DNA of 64,000 bases from Paguma larvata (GCA_030068075.1 CM057835.1:71935895-71999894), one strand, 5' to 3'. Shown: positions 37,901 to 50,025, counted from the first letter of the stretch. The notes: a model not told the origin generated them from the letters alone. Numbers and translations: made by a program.

Positions 37901-40900
37901 CTTACTCTCTGCCCCTCCTCCGCTCACACTCTGTCTCTCTCTTTTTCTCTCTCTCTCTCAAAAATCAATAAATATTTAAAATTTTTTTTAATTTAAAAAA
38001 ATTTTAGAAAAGAAAGTTGCTAAGAGAGTAGATCTTGAAAGTTCTTATCATAAGAGGAAAAAATCCACAACTCTCTGTGTTGATAGACGCCAACCAGAAC
38101 TTACCGTGGTGATCATTTCACAATATATACATAAATCGAATCATTTTGTCGTACACCTGAAACTAAATAATGTTGTATGGCAATTATATCTCAATTAAAA
38201 AAAAAGAGGGACACCCGGGTGGCTCAGTCAGTTGAGCGTCTGACTCTTGATTTTGGCTTAGGTCATGATCTCACAGTTTGTGGGTTCGAGCCCCGCATTG
38301 GGCCCTGGGTTGAGCTCTACACTGACGGTGCAGAGCCTGCATGGGATTCCTTCTCCCTCTCTCTCTGCCCCTCCTGTGCATTATTTCTCTCTCTCTCTTT
38401 CTCAAAATAAATAAACTTAAAAAAAAAAAAAAGAAACAAGACCAGTTTGGTACTTGGATGGAGGGGTTCTGGGGAGGAGAGGGGCCGCAGGGGTATGGGG
38501 AGGGTACAGACTGGAGGCACAGTTCTTGCTCTCGGCTGGTCGGAGGCAGGAAGGGAGGAACTCAGGATGGACGCAAGTGTCTAGAACATCTGGGGCCCCA
38601 GAGAGTCCTGAGCCAGAGTCTGATATGACATCAAAGTCCAAGAAGCAGGTGCCTGCCCCCCCCGTACCCCCACAGCCCACCAGAGTCAGCAGGTAAGAAG
38701 GAAGCAGGGGGAGAAGAAGGGAAGGACGGCCCGGGAGGGAGGAGGGAGGCCCCAGAGGTGCAGCTGTCTAAGAAGGCGGGAAATATCAAGAAGGGAAATC
38801 CTAAACCCTGAATCATCTCAGTTGATCGCACAATAACCCCGTAAGGTTACATTTGAGGAAACTGAGGCTCAGAGATACAACGAACTGGCCAAAGAAACAT
38901 AGCCTGAGGCTACCAGCACCCAGGAGAGAGGCCTGGGACAGAGCTTTTCCAGCCCCTTCAGAGGGGTTTTGAAGTCTAGCCTCCAGAAATGCAATACATT
39001 TCTGTGGTTCTAAGTCATTTGGTCAGTGGTGATTTTTTACAGCACCTCTAGGAAAACCATCCGGGCCCGGGGTCACCCGAGGGCCACGGTCCACTTGGAA
39101 GACACGCTTTACAATTATGAGACTGCCTCTGAAGCCATCTGAAAAACAACCAACCCCTGAATCTTACCAAACCTCTATTCCAACGACCGATTTACAGGAA
39201 ATGAAGGGACGGAAAAACCACGTTAACATGACACCATGAAAACACGATTGGCAAAACTCAGACTGTGGGAAACTCCTCAGGACAAAGGACTCGGTTTCTT
39301 CAACCATAACAAAACCGGAAAAGCCGGGGCATCTGCATGGCTCAGGCAGTTAAGCGTCTACTTTTGGCTCAGGCCGTGCTCTCATGGTTTGCGGGTTCGA
39401 GCCCCACACGGGGCTCTCGGCTATCAGTGTGGAGCCTGCTTCAGGTCTTCTGTTGCCCTCTCTCTCTACCCCTCCACCACTTGTGCTCTCTCTCTTTCTT
39501 AAAAATAAATAAACATTTTTTAAAAAGTATTTAAAAAATGCAAAGGCAAAAGCTGGGGCATGGAGGGGACTCTAGGCAGACAACCAGCTGCGATACTTGC
39601 AGTTTATGTGGAGCTGGATTCAAATGCACAAGCCTCAAAAGAAAATACTTTTGAAGAGAACAGGGTATTGGTTGAAATCAAAAGATTATTGTAGTTGTTT
39701 TTAAAAATTAATTAATTTGTTTTTGAGAGAGAGAGAGAGAGAGAGAGAGAACGTGAGCAGGGGAGAAGGGCAGAGGAAGAGAGAGAGAAAGAGAGAGAAT
39801 CAGCACAGAGCCAGACACGGGGCTCGATCTCACAACCCTGGGATCATGATCTGAGCAGAAATCAAGGGCTCAGACGCTCAATGACTGAGCCACCCAGACG
39901 CCCCCAGGGATTAGTTAATTTTTTATAAGATGTCACCAAAGTTTCGTGGTGATGCTTTTTTTTTTTTTTTTTTTTAAACTGAGCCCTCATGTCTCATCTG
40001 GCAGGCAGGAGAGTAGAGGGGAAGAGAGTGGGTTGGTTACAGGTGATGCAAAATGGGCTCCCCACGTGGAATTGTGGGACGGGTATCCTGCGGAGGTCAT
40101 TATATCCCTCATTAGCTGGGATCCATTCTACTTTGGTGTACATAGTAAATACAATATAAGTACTAGCAGGTCGACTCCACACGAATCTCCCAGGAGGAGC
40201 AGACACAGATGGGGGCAGGGCTGGGCAGGGAGGACTTGCCTTTCAGATAAGATAAATTTTCCATCTTTGAGGCTGGGTAGCTTCTTCAGGGGGTTGATCT
40301 CTACGTATTCCTTGCTGTGGTGGTGACCTGAGACGGATAGGAAGGGTCTGAGGGTGTTGGGACTCCAGGGAAGAGGGGACCAGGTCTCCGAGAGGCCTTT
40401 CTCCCCATTTTCTCTAGAAGGCGAACAAGCCCAGAGGAACCGCTCACTTCAGGTCAAAAGGCAAGTCAGTGGCAGAATCGGGATTAGGATCGAGACTCCT
40501 GCCCCCGTCCCAGGTTCAGTGACCAGGACAACCCGTTGGCTCACAGAAGATGGAGGCCTCCAGCCCCCACTCCCAACTCTGGGCCTGAGGCCGTGGCCTG
40601 TGAATCAGCAGAAGCCCTAGAAGCCTGGATCCCACCCCCACTCCTTTAGCTCCCGCCCCAGCACACAGCTGGAATCCAAGGGAGCCTCTCATACACAATC
40701 CATCTATCAGAAGACTTGTTTTGTGTTTAAGTAAGCTCTCCGCCAGGCAAGAGCTTGAACTCATGGCCAGCCCCAGAGATCAAGAGTCCACAGATTCTGG
40801 CAACCGAACTAGCCGGGGGCCCCGATCTATTGGAAGTTTTAACTCTTCCTCAGCAGCTGCCTCTGGTCAGAAACTTTTCGGGGGCTGGGATCGCACCTCG

Positions 40901-41991
40901 TTTCAGAGAACCTGACCTTCGCCTCTATGTTTCAGAGGCTTCTGCCTCTGCAATGTGAGCTTTTAAGAACCTCCTCCAGGGGCACCTGGGTGGCTCAGTT
41001 GGTTAAGCGACCGACTTCAGCTCAGGTCATGATCTCGCGGTCTGTGAGTTCGAGCTCCACGTCGGGCTCTGTGCTGACAGCTCAGAGCCTGGAGCCTGCT
41101 TTGGATTCTGTGCCTCCCTCTCCTTCTCCTGCTCATACTGTCTCTATGTCTCTCAAAAATAAAAATAAAAACGTTTAAAAAAAAAAAAAGGAACCTCCTC
41201 CAGGCTTGAGGTAACATTGGCGAGCAGTGCCCCGCACCCCACCCCGGGCCTATCTCACCCTGAGCAGTGTGAACAGTGGAGTGGAGGGAGGATGGGTATG
41301 GCCCGAAGAGGTGGCCCAGACTCAGATCTGGATGACCACACACTTCTGTGACCTTTGCCACCTCATCCGAGGTGCTGCAGCTAACAAGATGCTACGAGGA
41401 AAAGCCGAGGGCTCTGGGTGGGGACCCAGCAGCTCTTCCTTCCACTTTAGCTTAAAGAGCCTGTTCGTAGGGCTCCTGGGGGCTCAGTCAGTTAATCGTC
41501 TGACTCTCGGGTTTCAGCTCAGGTCACGAGCTCACAGTTTTGTAGGGTCGAGCCCCACATTGAGCTCTGCGCCGGCAACGTAGAGCCTGCTTGGGATTCT
41601 CTCTCTCCTCCTCTCTGCCCCTCCCCCACTCACACTGTCTCTGCCTCTCTCAAAATAAATAAATAAACTTAAAAAAAAAAAAAAGAGCCCGTTCATCATA
41701 GCAGGGCAGAATTAGTGACAGGGCTGGACAGCCCACGATCCCCTTGGAAAACATTTCTTCCCCTGTGGACTTTAAGGTGGGGAGTCTCCTCTGTGTCTCA
41801 GCTTCTCAGAGAGGCCCTCACCTTGTGCCCTGCCTCCCCGCCAAGGCCAGACCTCTGCCAGGCGGCACGGGGCACCTACCTTTCAGCAGGTCCACAAACT
41901 GGAAGTCGAAGGGAATGCTGTTCTTCTTAGCGAAGATGTAGACCGCGCGGCAGGATGCCGACAGCAGGTCCAGATAGAGCTCCAGGCCCAT
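34955..41991 (-). CDS. GSTT4: Glutathione S-transferase theta-4 (GSTT4), complete, 5 exons
   Basis: The exons are 41991-41880 (112 nt), 40327-40240 (88), 37192-37042 (151), 36481-36305 (177) and 35152-34955 (198). They give 241 aa, the length known for GSTT4. The catalytic Ser11 (LDLLSASC), His40 (in a run of three His, 39-41), Lys53, Glu66 and Ser67 are present, so the glutathione site looks intact. Position 107 is Gln and Trp115 is kept. Distinctive stretches include [10 protein letters not shown] at the end of exon 3 and [18 protein letters not shown] in exon 4. Intron 2 has a GC donor (AG|GCAAGT) instead of GT, and the other introns are GT-AG. Placement between GSTT1 and GSTT2 agrees with the rodent order. 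The substrate range of this paralogue is poorly known. Confidence 0.93.
37480..37990 (+). mobile_element. SINEC tail fragment and two SINEC elements, upstream of GSTT4 exon 3 (intron 2)
   Basis: Bases 37480-37552 are a TC tract and tail only. Bases 37553-37750 and 37762-37990 are longer copies. Confidence 0.82.
37991..38430 (+). mobile_element. L1 3' UTR fragment followed by SINEC element
   Basis: Bases 37991-38204 end in CAATTATATCTCAATTAAAA, the usual L1 3' end. The SINE runs from 38205 to 38430. Confidence 0.75.
38845..38910 (+). repeat. MIR core fragment
   Basis: GAGGAAACTGAGGCTCAGAG is the highly conserved MIR core. Confidence 0.65.
39327..39905. mobile_element. Forward SINEC (39327-39535) and reverse SINEC (39705-39905)
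   Basis: Both lie in GSTT4 intron 2. The reverse copy ends with the head complement GACTGAGCCACCCAGACGCC. Confidence 0.83.
40980..41683 (+). mobile_element. Two SINEC elements in GSTT4 intron 1
   Basis: Bases 40980-41185 (near consensus) and 41468-41683 (diverged head). Confidence 0.87.
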
Positions 41992-42400
41992 GCCGAGACC
42001 CGAGTCGGGCACCCCCACCGGCCACGGCCCGCGGGCTCTGAACCCGAGCCTGTATGCAGCCTGAGCCCCCGGCCCTGGCTCTGTGCCCGTCAGCCCTCTC
42101 CAACCCAGACCTAGGGCCCTGCATTCTGGAACTTCTTGTTTCACTTGGTGTTGTCATGAGGCCGGGAAGCCCGGAATTCTCACAGCAGCAAGGATTCTGG
42201 GGAGACTCAGGAGTAGATGAGGGAGAGGCCCCTGGCTCAGGGGGCAGGAGGCGGGGGCAGCCCCCTCTTGGCGCACGTGTGTGCCTGCGGCCCATGTCTG
42301 AGAAGGACGTACACATGGAATTCTCAGGGCCAGAACTTCATTGTAGGATGTAACCCGAGGGGCTCTGCTGGGTCCGGAATGAGGGTGAGGCCGTGGGAAT
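41992..42400 (-). promoter_or_regulatory. GSTT4: GSTT4 5' flank, CpG-rich
   Basis: GC- and CpG-rich DNA lies immediately upstream of the GSTT4 start and only about 400-800 bp from the polyadenylation signal of the next gene. I found no CCAAT or TATA box comparable to the GSTT1/GSTT3 pair. Confidence 0.35.
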
Positions 42401-42798
42401 TGACCACGGAGGGCTTCAGAAGCAGGGACTGGGGGCATGCATAGGTCAGTCTTGCCTGAACTATGGCTAGAAAAGTGTTGAGAGAAAGAGAAACAGTAGC
42501 CTAGGGAGCAGTCAGGGCACTGGGGACAATGCCACAGGAGTGGCAGCCAAGCTGTGCCCTGGAGAGGATCCCAGAAACTTCCGGTCCAACTCGGACTGGC
42601 AGTGACCAGTGGTGGAATTCGGCAGCTGGCAACTCAGGAAGGTAACCAGAAGCCCACGAGAGCCCTGAGTGCTGCTTCTTCTAGCCTGCATCACCTTGGG
42701 AGGTCTCTTGTCCCCCCAAATTCTACTCAGAAGTGGGGAGCGCCCCCTTGGTAAGGCAGAGGAAGCTGGAGACAGTCGAGTGGAGGGCACACAGCATA

Positions 42799-42804
42799 TT
42801 TATT
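42799..42804 (-). terminator. Polyadenylation signal of the fifth theta gene
   Basis: AATAAA on the minus strand only about 45 nt after the stop codon at 42849-42851, followed by a G/T-rich stretch on the transcript side. Confidence 0.75.
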
Positions 42805-42848
42805 GTGGGGGGGGTGGAGTGCAGGAGAATGGGCTGGGCCACACCCTC

Positions 42849-44984
42849 TCAGCTGAGCCGCTCCTGCAGCCGCCGCACCAGCTCCTGCGCCAGCTGGGGG
42901 TCCCGCTGGGCGTCTCTGGGGTCCCGAGGCTGCAGCACAAGCCTGTGGGCGTCCTGGACGAGCTCAGGGCCCAGGGCAGCCTCTACTCGGGCTCGCCAGG
43001 CTGCCAGCCGGGGCCAGTCTTGGAAGAGGTCGCAGCCAACAGCAGTGGGCTGGGGAGACAGGGTAGCCAGTGCAGGTGGCTGAGCCAGAGACCTCCCCAG
43101 AGGGCAAGCAGGTAGGAGAAGCTTACCTGCATCAGCTCCGTGAATGCCATCAGATCTGCCAGGGAGACCTGCTCGGTGGCCAGGAAGGGCTTGGCCGCCA
43201 GGACCTCCTGATCCAGGTGCTGCAGGGCTGGTTTCAGCCTCCCCAACAGCCAGTCTAGCCGCGCGGCGTCCACGGGCTCCCCCGAGAAGTGGGGCAGGAG
43301 GGACTGGACCCAGGGGGAATGGAGGCAGCTTATCCTGGTTTCCTCCAAACCTCCTCAGCCACCTCTCCGCCCCTCCCTGGCCACCATCCATTAGTGATAC
43401 CCCCCGGGGCACTGTGTTCAGAAGCATTCTGAGGATTCATTCAGACTCAGGGGAAAGAATGCTGTGATCAATTACAGATGTCTCCCCAGGACACTGGATA
43501 GGAGGCTGTATACGTGCCGACGGGTCCTTTCCAGCACTGGGGGTTCCGGCTGCTGCCCAAGCCTGCACAATAGGGCAGAGAGGCTCACCTTACACAGGTA
43601 GACGTTGGTGGCAGGCAGCTGGATGGCAGTGTGCTGCCACGCCAGGTACTCGTCGACGCGGGCGCGGGCCTGCAGTTCAGACGGATACCAGTACGGCGCC
43701 GTCTGATACTTGCGGCTCAAGTATAAAAGGATGGCCACGCTGCAAGCAGGGGATGTCAGAGAGGCCCCCACCCCTCAGGGCGAGGCAGCTTCGTCTCTCA
43801 CAAGCAGGGTGATCCGACTGGATTTCTGTCCAACGCCACCTCCTGGGGAGGCCATCCCCACTCCCGCGTCTCCCCCACGGGCCCTCTCGTCTCCACTAAA
43901 CTGCTCCCTCCTCACACGCTCCCCCATGGATTCACATTTCCACCTCCCACCCCCCCCCCACTACTAACCCAGGCGGCCCTCTGCTTCCGGGCCCAGCTCT
44001 CTGGCTTTGGGTCCTACCCAGCGGGAGGGAGGCAGACCCCGCCCATGGACGTCCTGCCCAAGAGGTCTCCAAATGCCCTCCCAGGCCAGCGCTCCCTAGT
44101 GCCAGGGTCTGGGGGAGGGGATCGAGAGAACCGCTTTCCTGATCCTCCGTGGGCTCCTGCATGCGATTTCTGAGTCAAATAGTAAAAACCTAACAGCGAC
44201 TAGAAAAACTTTTATAGAAAAATGTGGTGCCCAGTTTCCACGCTCAGGCAGGCCCTGGGAGGGGTTAGGTTACTTCTCCATTTTGCAGCGGAGAAACGTG
44301 GGGCACGAAGTTCTGTGACCTGTCTGTGGCCGAGAGCGAGGATGTGAGGAACTGGGATTCAGAGCCCAGTGCAAATCTGGGGCTCCTGTGACTTGAAGGC
44401 CAGGTTCGGGACCTCTGGGGAGGGCTAACCTCAAGCTTGGGTCTTCCCGGACTGGCTCCAAGGTTGTCCGGGCCTGACAGAGTGACCTTTGCCCCCCCAC
44501 CCATGCTGAAGCTACCAGCTTTAACCCCAAAGCAGCCCCCTAGTCCAGCTCCCTGCCCCCAAGCTGGGCGAGCTAAAAGGAGGAAAGGGGGACCACAGCA
44601 GTCTGGAAAGATCTCCAAGTGTGAGACCACCAGCTTTCTGCCGTCCCCTGTCCACCTCCCCCAACCTTGAAACCTCCAGAGACCCCTGGACCCCATTACC
44701 TCTCGGCCAGCAGGAAGTCTCCATCCCTCAGGGCAGGTACCTTCCCCAGGGGGTTCACCTTCAAGAATTCAGGCTTCAGGTGCTCCCCTGGGGGGTGCAG
44801 AGGATGGGCGGCTCAGGTCGGTCTGGCTCCTGGACGCCACCCACCATGGGGCCCAGCCTAGCCGAGACTCACCTCGTCCTAGCTCCACAGGCCGAAACTC
44901 AAAGGGAATGCCATTCTTCTTGGCGAAAATGTAAATGGCACGGCAGGGGGGCGAGTACAGGTCCAGAAACAGCTCCAGGGCCAT
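42849..44984 (-). CDS. Theta-class glutathione S-transferase, fifth paralogue, complete, 5 exons
   Basis: The exons are 44984-44873 (112 nt), 44787-44700 (88), 43739-43589 (151), 43303-43127 (177) and 43049-42849 (201). They give 242 aa with all introns GT-AG, two of them tiny (85 and 77 bp). It starts [20 protein letters not shown], so Ser11 is kept, and His40 (GEHLKPEF), Lys53, Glu66 and Ser67 are present. The helical domain differs from its neighbours: position 107 is Gln and position 115 is Leu (NVYLCK) where the others have Trp. The C-terminus is unusually rich in Arg, Gln and Asp. By hand count its exon 3 shares about 33/50 residues with GSTT3 and 30/50 with GSTT4, so it is a separate theta lineage, not a recent copy. 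I do not recognise a named human or mouse orthologue. There are no stops or frameshifts, and it has its own promoter and poly(A) signal, so it looks active. Confidence 0.9.
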
Positions 44985-45050
44985 GCCCGCGCCGCCCTCC
45001 ACTCAAGCCTGCTTGGGGGAGATTGGCTCGGCCCCTCCAAAATGGGACCC
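44985..45050 (-). promoter_or_regulatory. Promoter-proximal CCAAT box of the fifth theta gene
   Basis: ATTGG at 45022-45026 (CCAAT on the minus strand) lies only about 40 bp upstream of the ATG, which implies a very short 5' UTR or an internal element. Confidence 0.4.
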
Positions 45051-46984
45051 AGAGACGTCTGTTCCCCTCCCCCAAGCCTACGTCCTGTGAGCTACTAGCT
45101 GGGCACCCTGCTGAGCCTCCCCACCTCCTGGCCTCTCTGTGGAATGGAGGCAGGGTGGGCTGTTGAATATTTGCCACTCGTTTTTCAAAGCAGTGTCCCC
45201 AGCCTGGCCCTCCTCCTCCTTCCCTGGGTGTTACAAGCCCCCGGAAACCCCCATGTCCTGCTGCTTCCCTTGGGCTGGGCCGCCCTCTGATCTCTGCTTC
45301 CTGGCAGCCGGGGAGGCTTTCACAATCCTTCTGTTGAGGTGGGAGGCTCCCTGGCAGAGACGCCCTATTGGTCTTCAAGGCCTTTTGTGTCTTTCTTCCC
45401 ACTGAGCCTGTGCCTCACACACTCAACTCACACATAGTAACACACACACAGAGTCCCACATACAGAGTCTCTCTCTCTCTCTCTCTCTCTTTCACACACA
45501 CACACACACACACACTTATATGCTCATACTCACATGCCCCCTCCCCCACCCCCAGCCCAGGCCTCTCCTCTCTCCAGTCTGAGTAACCATCCTGGTAAAG
45601 GTATCTCTCTCTCAACTGTCCTCCTCCCGTGCCCCCCACCTCCTGGAGCTCAGGCCAGCCCCCCCACCCCAGAGTCTTTGGTCTCCTCACCCAGACCTGA
45701 TCCCTCTGGCCTCACCAGTTTCCTGACCGGCCCTTCTCCTTCTATCCAAGATCCCTCTGTCCTGGCCCACACAGCCCCAGGGGGGATTCCTCAAGTGCCA
45801 ATCTCATCCCAGGCCCCAAGTGCCCTCAGCCCTGCGGTGCCCCCCTCACCCCTCGCTCCCCAACCTTCTCCATTTGCCTCTCAGCCTTCCTCTTGGACTG
45901 TCCTGTGCATGTCTCTTCTGTCAGAACCCAAGCCTTAAGACGCTGAGGGTGGGGTTGTGGGGCAGGGCCTCCACGAGCCCAGAGAAGAGCTGTAGGTGGG
46001 TTGGGAGCTGGGGCCTCACATCCTCGCTGGCCCTGGCCGGTGGGGTGAGTCGTGGAGCAGTTAGCACGCTGGAGCAGCCCCCTGGGGACTAAGCCACGGC
46101 CTTCCGGGAAGCTGCCCCCAGCCCCATTCTGGGACCTGAGATCAGAGCCGCTGACCGTGCAAGGGAACTCTAACCTCCCCCACTGTGTTCACAGGAACTG
46201 AAATCTGCCAGGCAGAACTTTTAGGGACACAGTCCACTCCTCACAAACACACACACTCACAGGACATGTGGCTGGGGCAGAGCTGACCCCACCCTTAGTT
46301 TCAAGGATCGTGAAGACCCTGTATCCCTCGGCCACTCTGATTGGATCAGGCAGGGTCCTAGGGCTGTGACAGGAGTTCCCCGGAAGGAGGAGGCCCCAAG
46401 CTGACCCCTGCTGAAGTGCACCGCCCTTCCCAAGGAGAGGCCCTGAAAGCCGGTGGCTGCAGAAGGAACACAGCTAGCTTAGATTCTCCCTCAGTGGAGG
46501 AGGCCGAGGGCCGGGCAGCCTCCAGGAGCCAGGCTGTCCAGAGCCAGCCATCCTGGAGCCCAGGCAGAAGGGCCTGAAGCCAGGCAGGCCTGGCGAAGCC
46601 GGTGGCCATCCAGCAGGTCTGTAGAGGGGGGGCTGGGCTCAGACTCGGCATACGACCAGAGCCGTCAGGGAGCCCTGAAGTCCAACGCCCGGGGACCTGT
46701 AACCCAACCCTGCACAGAAAACCCCAACTCGGTTTACCATATTGGATAGGGGCCACGGCCCTGGGGTGAAGGGGAAGAGCAAGAGAGGGGAGGAATAGAC
46801 AGAGCAACCTGGAAGCAAGCCGGGAGACGGAGATAGGGAGGAGGGCAGCGAGGAACCCTCATTCGCTCGTTCATCCGCTCAGCCAACAGAGAGGGAGACT
46901 CGGAGACAAGCCAGAAACAGTGGCGGGCGAGCGCCAAGGATAGGCGACCCGAGAGGAGTCACGTCTCCCAGCCCTCCAAGCGGA
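45051..46984. other. Spacer without recognised gene; microsatellite at 45427-45515
   Basis: Mixed CA, TC and CA runs occupy about 45427-45515. The rest is C-rich unique DNA with several open frames, none with a known motif. Confidence 0.5.
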
Positions 46985-47437
46985 CTTACGATGTAACTCT
47001 GGCGGGGTCCCCGGGAGGGAGCCAGGATCTTCAGAATGGGACTGGGGCCCTGGCACAACCCTGCTCCCAGGAAAGCCTCCATTAAGTCCTGCCATGCCAC
47101 CAGCCATGACCACTCTTCCCAGCACAACACAGCCAAGACCCACATGGATCATGGGGCTCGTGGACGGGCCAGTGCAGAGGCTTTGATTCTGGGGACACCG
47201 GTCCAGGAGGCAGGGGTAGCCATGCCACTGACCCCACCTGAGGCCCAAGGGCAGCCATGGGACCCGAGGGAAGCCAGGGAAGGATCCCACCACCTGTCTT
47301 TGACGGAATCTCCATCCGTCAAACAGAGATGGCACCCCTGGCACCCCCAGGCAGGGTCAGCGGAGGGAGGCTGCCCTGCTGGTCTGAGCCCATGCCCGCA
47401 CCAGTAGCTCCTTCAACACCATAAAGTCAACCAGTGT

Positions 47438-47653
47438 CTGGGGCGTCTGGGTGGCTTGGTTAAGAATCCAACTTTGGCGCAGGTCGTGATCTTGTGGTTT
47501 GTGAGTTCAGGCCCCGAGTCAGGCTCTGTGCTGACAGCTCAGAGCCTGGAACCTGCTTCAGATTCTGTGTCTCCTTCTCTCTCTGTTCCTCCTCCACTCG
47601 CATTCTCTCTCTCTCAAAAATAAATAAAGATTAAAAAAAAACTTTTTTTAAAA
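47438..47653 (+). mobile_element. SINEC element inserted in pseudogene exon 4
   Basis: The flanks AGTCAACCAGTGTC (47424-47437) and AATCAACCAGCGTC (47654-47667) are a target duplication with two later changes. Exon 4 homology to GSTT2 stops on one side and resumes on the other. Confidence 0.88.
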
Positions 47654-48137
47654 AAATCAACCAGCGTCACCTGGGGACTTGAGATGAAAGCCCTGCCCCT
47701 CGGGCACTTGTCGGGCCCTGGGCACCCGCATTCAGATGAGCAGAACCAGCACGTGACAGGTGGGTGGAGGGCGGGCTCAGTCTGCAGCCCGCACCCTGCA
47801 ACACCTTGGCCTTGCCCACACCTGTCACTCCCTCATCACCCATCTCTCCTGGGTCCACACAGGCATGCCCAGGGTGCCCTGAACACAGTCATCATGCCAG
47901 CTGGGGCGCTCATGGACCTACAGGTGAGATGGCACTGCTGGGCTACCGTCTGGTATTTGCAGGCAGGATGGGGGCAGCGGCCTCGAGGACCCTGGTACCT
48001 AGCCATTCCCACCTCCCTCAAAAGCTTGCAGGCGCCTGGCAGAAGAAGTCTCTGGCACGGATAGACTCCCCCTTCATCCTGCCTTCCACCCAGCTCTCCC
48101 TGCCCACTCTGCCACCCAGTGGCCAGGCCACGCCCCT

Positions 48138-48155
48138 CCCCCCCCCCCCCCCCCG
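48138..48155. repeat. Poly-C tract
   Basis: About 18 consecutive C. A likely place for sequencing or assembly length error. Confidence 0.85.
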
Positions 48156-49433
48156 GCTGGTTACATACCTGGGCAATAACAATTCCTAGGAACTAACGCC
48201 CCGTCCTCAGTGTGCCTTAAGAGCCCGTGCTCATCTTGCCACATTGACCTTGTCTCCCAGCATGCCCTTCACCACGCTCGGCTGCTGGAGAGTCCCAAAC
48301 ACACTCGACCTTCCCGCTTCCAGCATTAGCTCAGGCCCTTCCCTCTGCGAGACCAATTCGGGATTTAAGGTCTCTTCCAGGAGTCTCTTCTGTCTCTCCT
48401 CCTGGAAGGCAACCTGGGGATCCTGTTGCCCGCCCCCCCCCCAACTCCCACAATGGTGCCCAGCATGGCTAGTTCAGTTGTGGCCATCCTCTCGGACATA
48501 GGTGTCACCTACACTGAACTCACAGTGACTGTTTGACTTAATTAATTTTATTGTTCGTTTACCTCTTATACTTTATTGCAGTGTCTGTTGAAAGAAAAAC
48601 CATCCAATTGTTTGAACAACAAAGTAGCTGGTGTGGATCTAGAAGGCACAGGCTGCCTCCATCCCCAACCCCCTGGGGGAAGACGGGAAAGGCCCAGGAA
48701 AGCAAACAAGTATGAAGGACCTCTGAAAGGGAGGCCATCGGAACAGGATCTACGGGGGAAGACACCCACCAGGGCCCCCAGGGCAGGACGCATGTAACAT
48801 GGGAGCCACTCTGGGCTCAAGCAGGAATGACACAGGATGGACCAAGCAGGGGCACCAAGGCCCAGGGAAAGACGGGCTCAGAGCCCGAGGTTAAGGACCC
48901 CATTTATTGATTGGCAGTGACATCTACTGTCATATCTAAGAACTGCAGCCACATGAGCCTCCTGCTGTGGCGGGAGGAAAGGGCGCCTGGGAGCCGGGCT
49001 CTTGGCCCTCTCATAAGAAAACTAATCACTCGCTAGAAAACAAATACTGGCAAATGAAACTGTAAGAAACTTGAAAGTGTTGTGTACTTTGGCAAGGTCT
49101 ATTTCTGCTACGTAACTGCGATTCCCTAAAAGTTTTGGGTTCAGGCACGTGGTTGGTGATGAGAAGCCCTTGATTACAAAACAGGGTGTCGGCTTTGCGA
49201 TGGTTAAAGACGCTGCTCCTTCGTTCTTTCCTTCTTGAGACACCATTAAAATGCTAGTGAAACCGGTCGGTCGCCAAAGAGTTAACAAGGCAGGTAGTGC
49301 AGCTCAAACCTTTCCCCCAAATCTGCTTCTCTGCCACCTTGTTTCTGTAAGATAATATTCATGCTCGATGCCACGATAGCCAACTGATTTTGTCGTTTTG
49401 CAGATCAAGGTTTCATAAAGAAGCCAGCCAGGG
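48156..49433. other. No gene seen
   Basis: This stretch lies within the former introns 1-2 of the pseudogene. A minus-strand AATAAA occurs at about 48901-48906, but I could not link it to a gene. Confidence 0.45.
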
Positions 49434-49980
49434 GGCGCCTGGGTGGCTCAGTTGGTTAAGTGTCCGGCTTTGGCTCAGGTCATGATATTGAGGTTCATGA
49501 GTTTCAGCCCCGCGTCAGGCTCTGTGCTGACAGCTCAGAGCCTGGAGCCTGCTTCAGATTCTGGGTCTCCCTCTCTCTTTGTCCTTCCCCTACTCGCACT
49601 CTCTCAAAAATAAATAAACATTAAAAAAAAAAAAAAGCCACCAGAACCCAGAACCACTGACTCTCTCTTTGAACACAACAAAATGAAATTGACCCTCCTA
49701 TATTTACCAACTTCTTTTGGCTGATCTTGAATCACATGACTACTCTCCCCTTTACCGAGACCCCCTTCCGCTAGTCTTTAAAAATCCCTGACTCGGGGGG
49801 CGCCCAGGTGGCTCAGTGGGTTAAGCATCCACTCTTGGTTTCTGCTCAGTTCGTGATCTTTCCTGTTCTGAGATGTCACCACCCCTGAGATTGAGGCCCA
49901 AGTCGGGCTCTGCACTGACAGCATGGAGCCTGCTTGAGATACTTTCTCTCCCTCTCCCTCTGCCCCCCCACCACGGGCAT

Positions 49981-50025
<45 letters not shown>

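Noticed and set aside
45427..45515. Regular repeats as a CRISPR-like array
   Set aside because: They are simple CA and TC microsatellites with no spacer structure, in a vertebrate genome.
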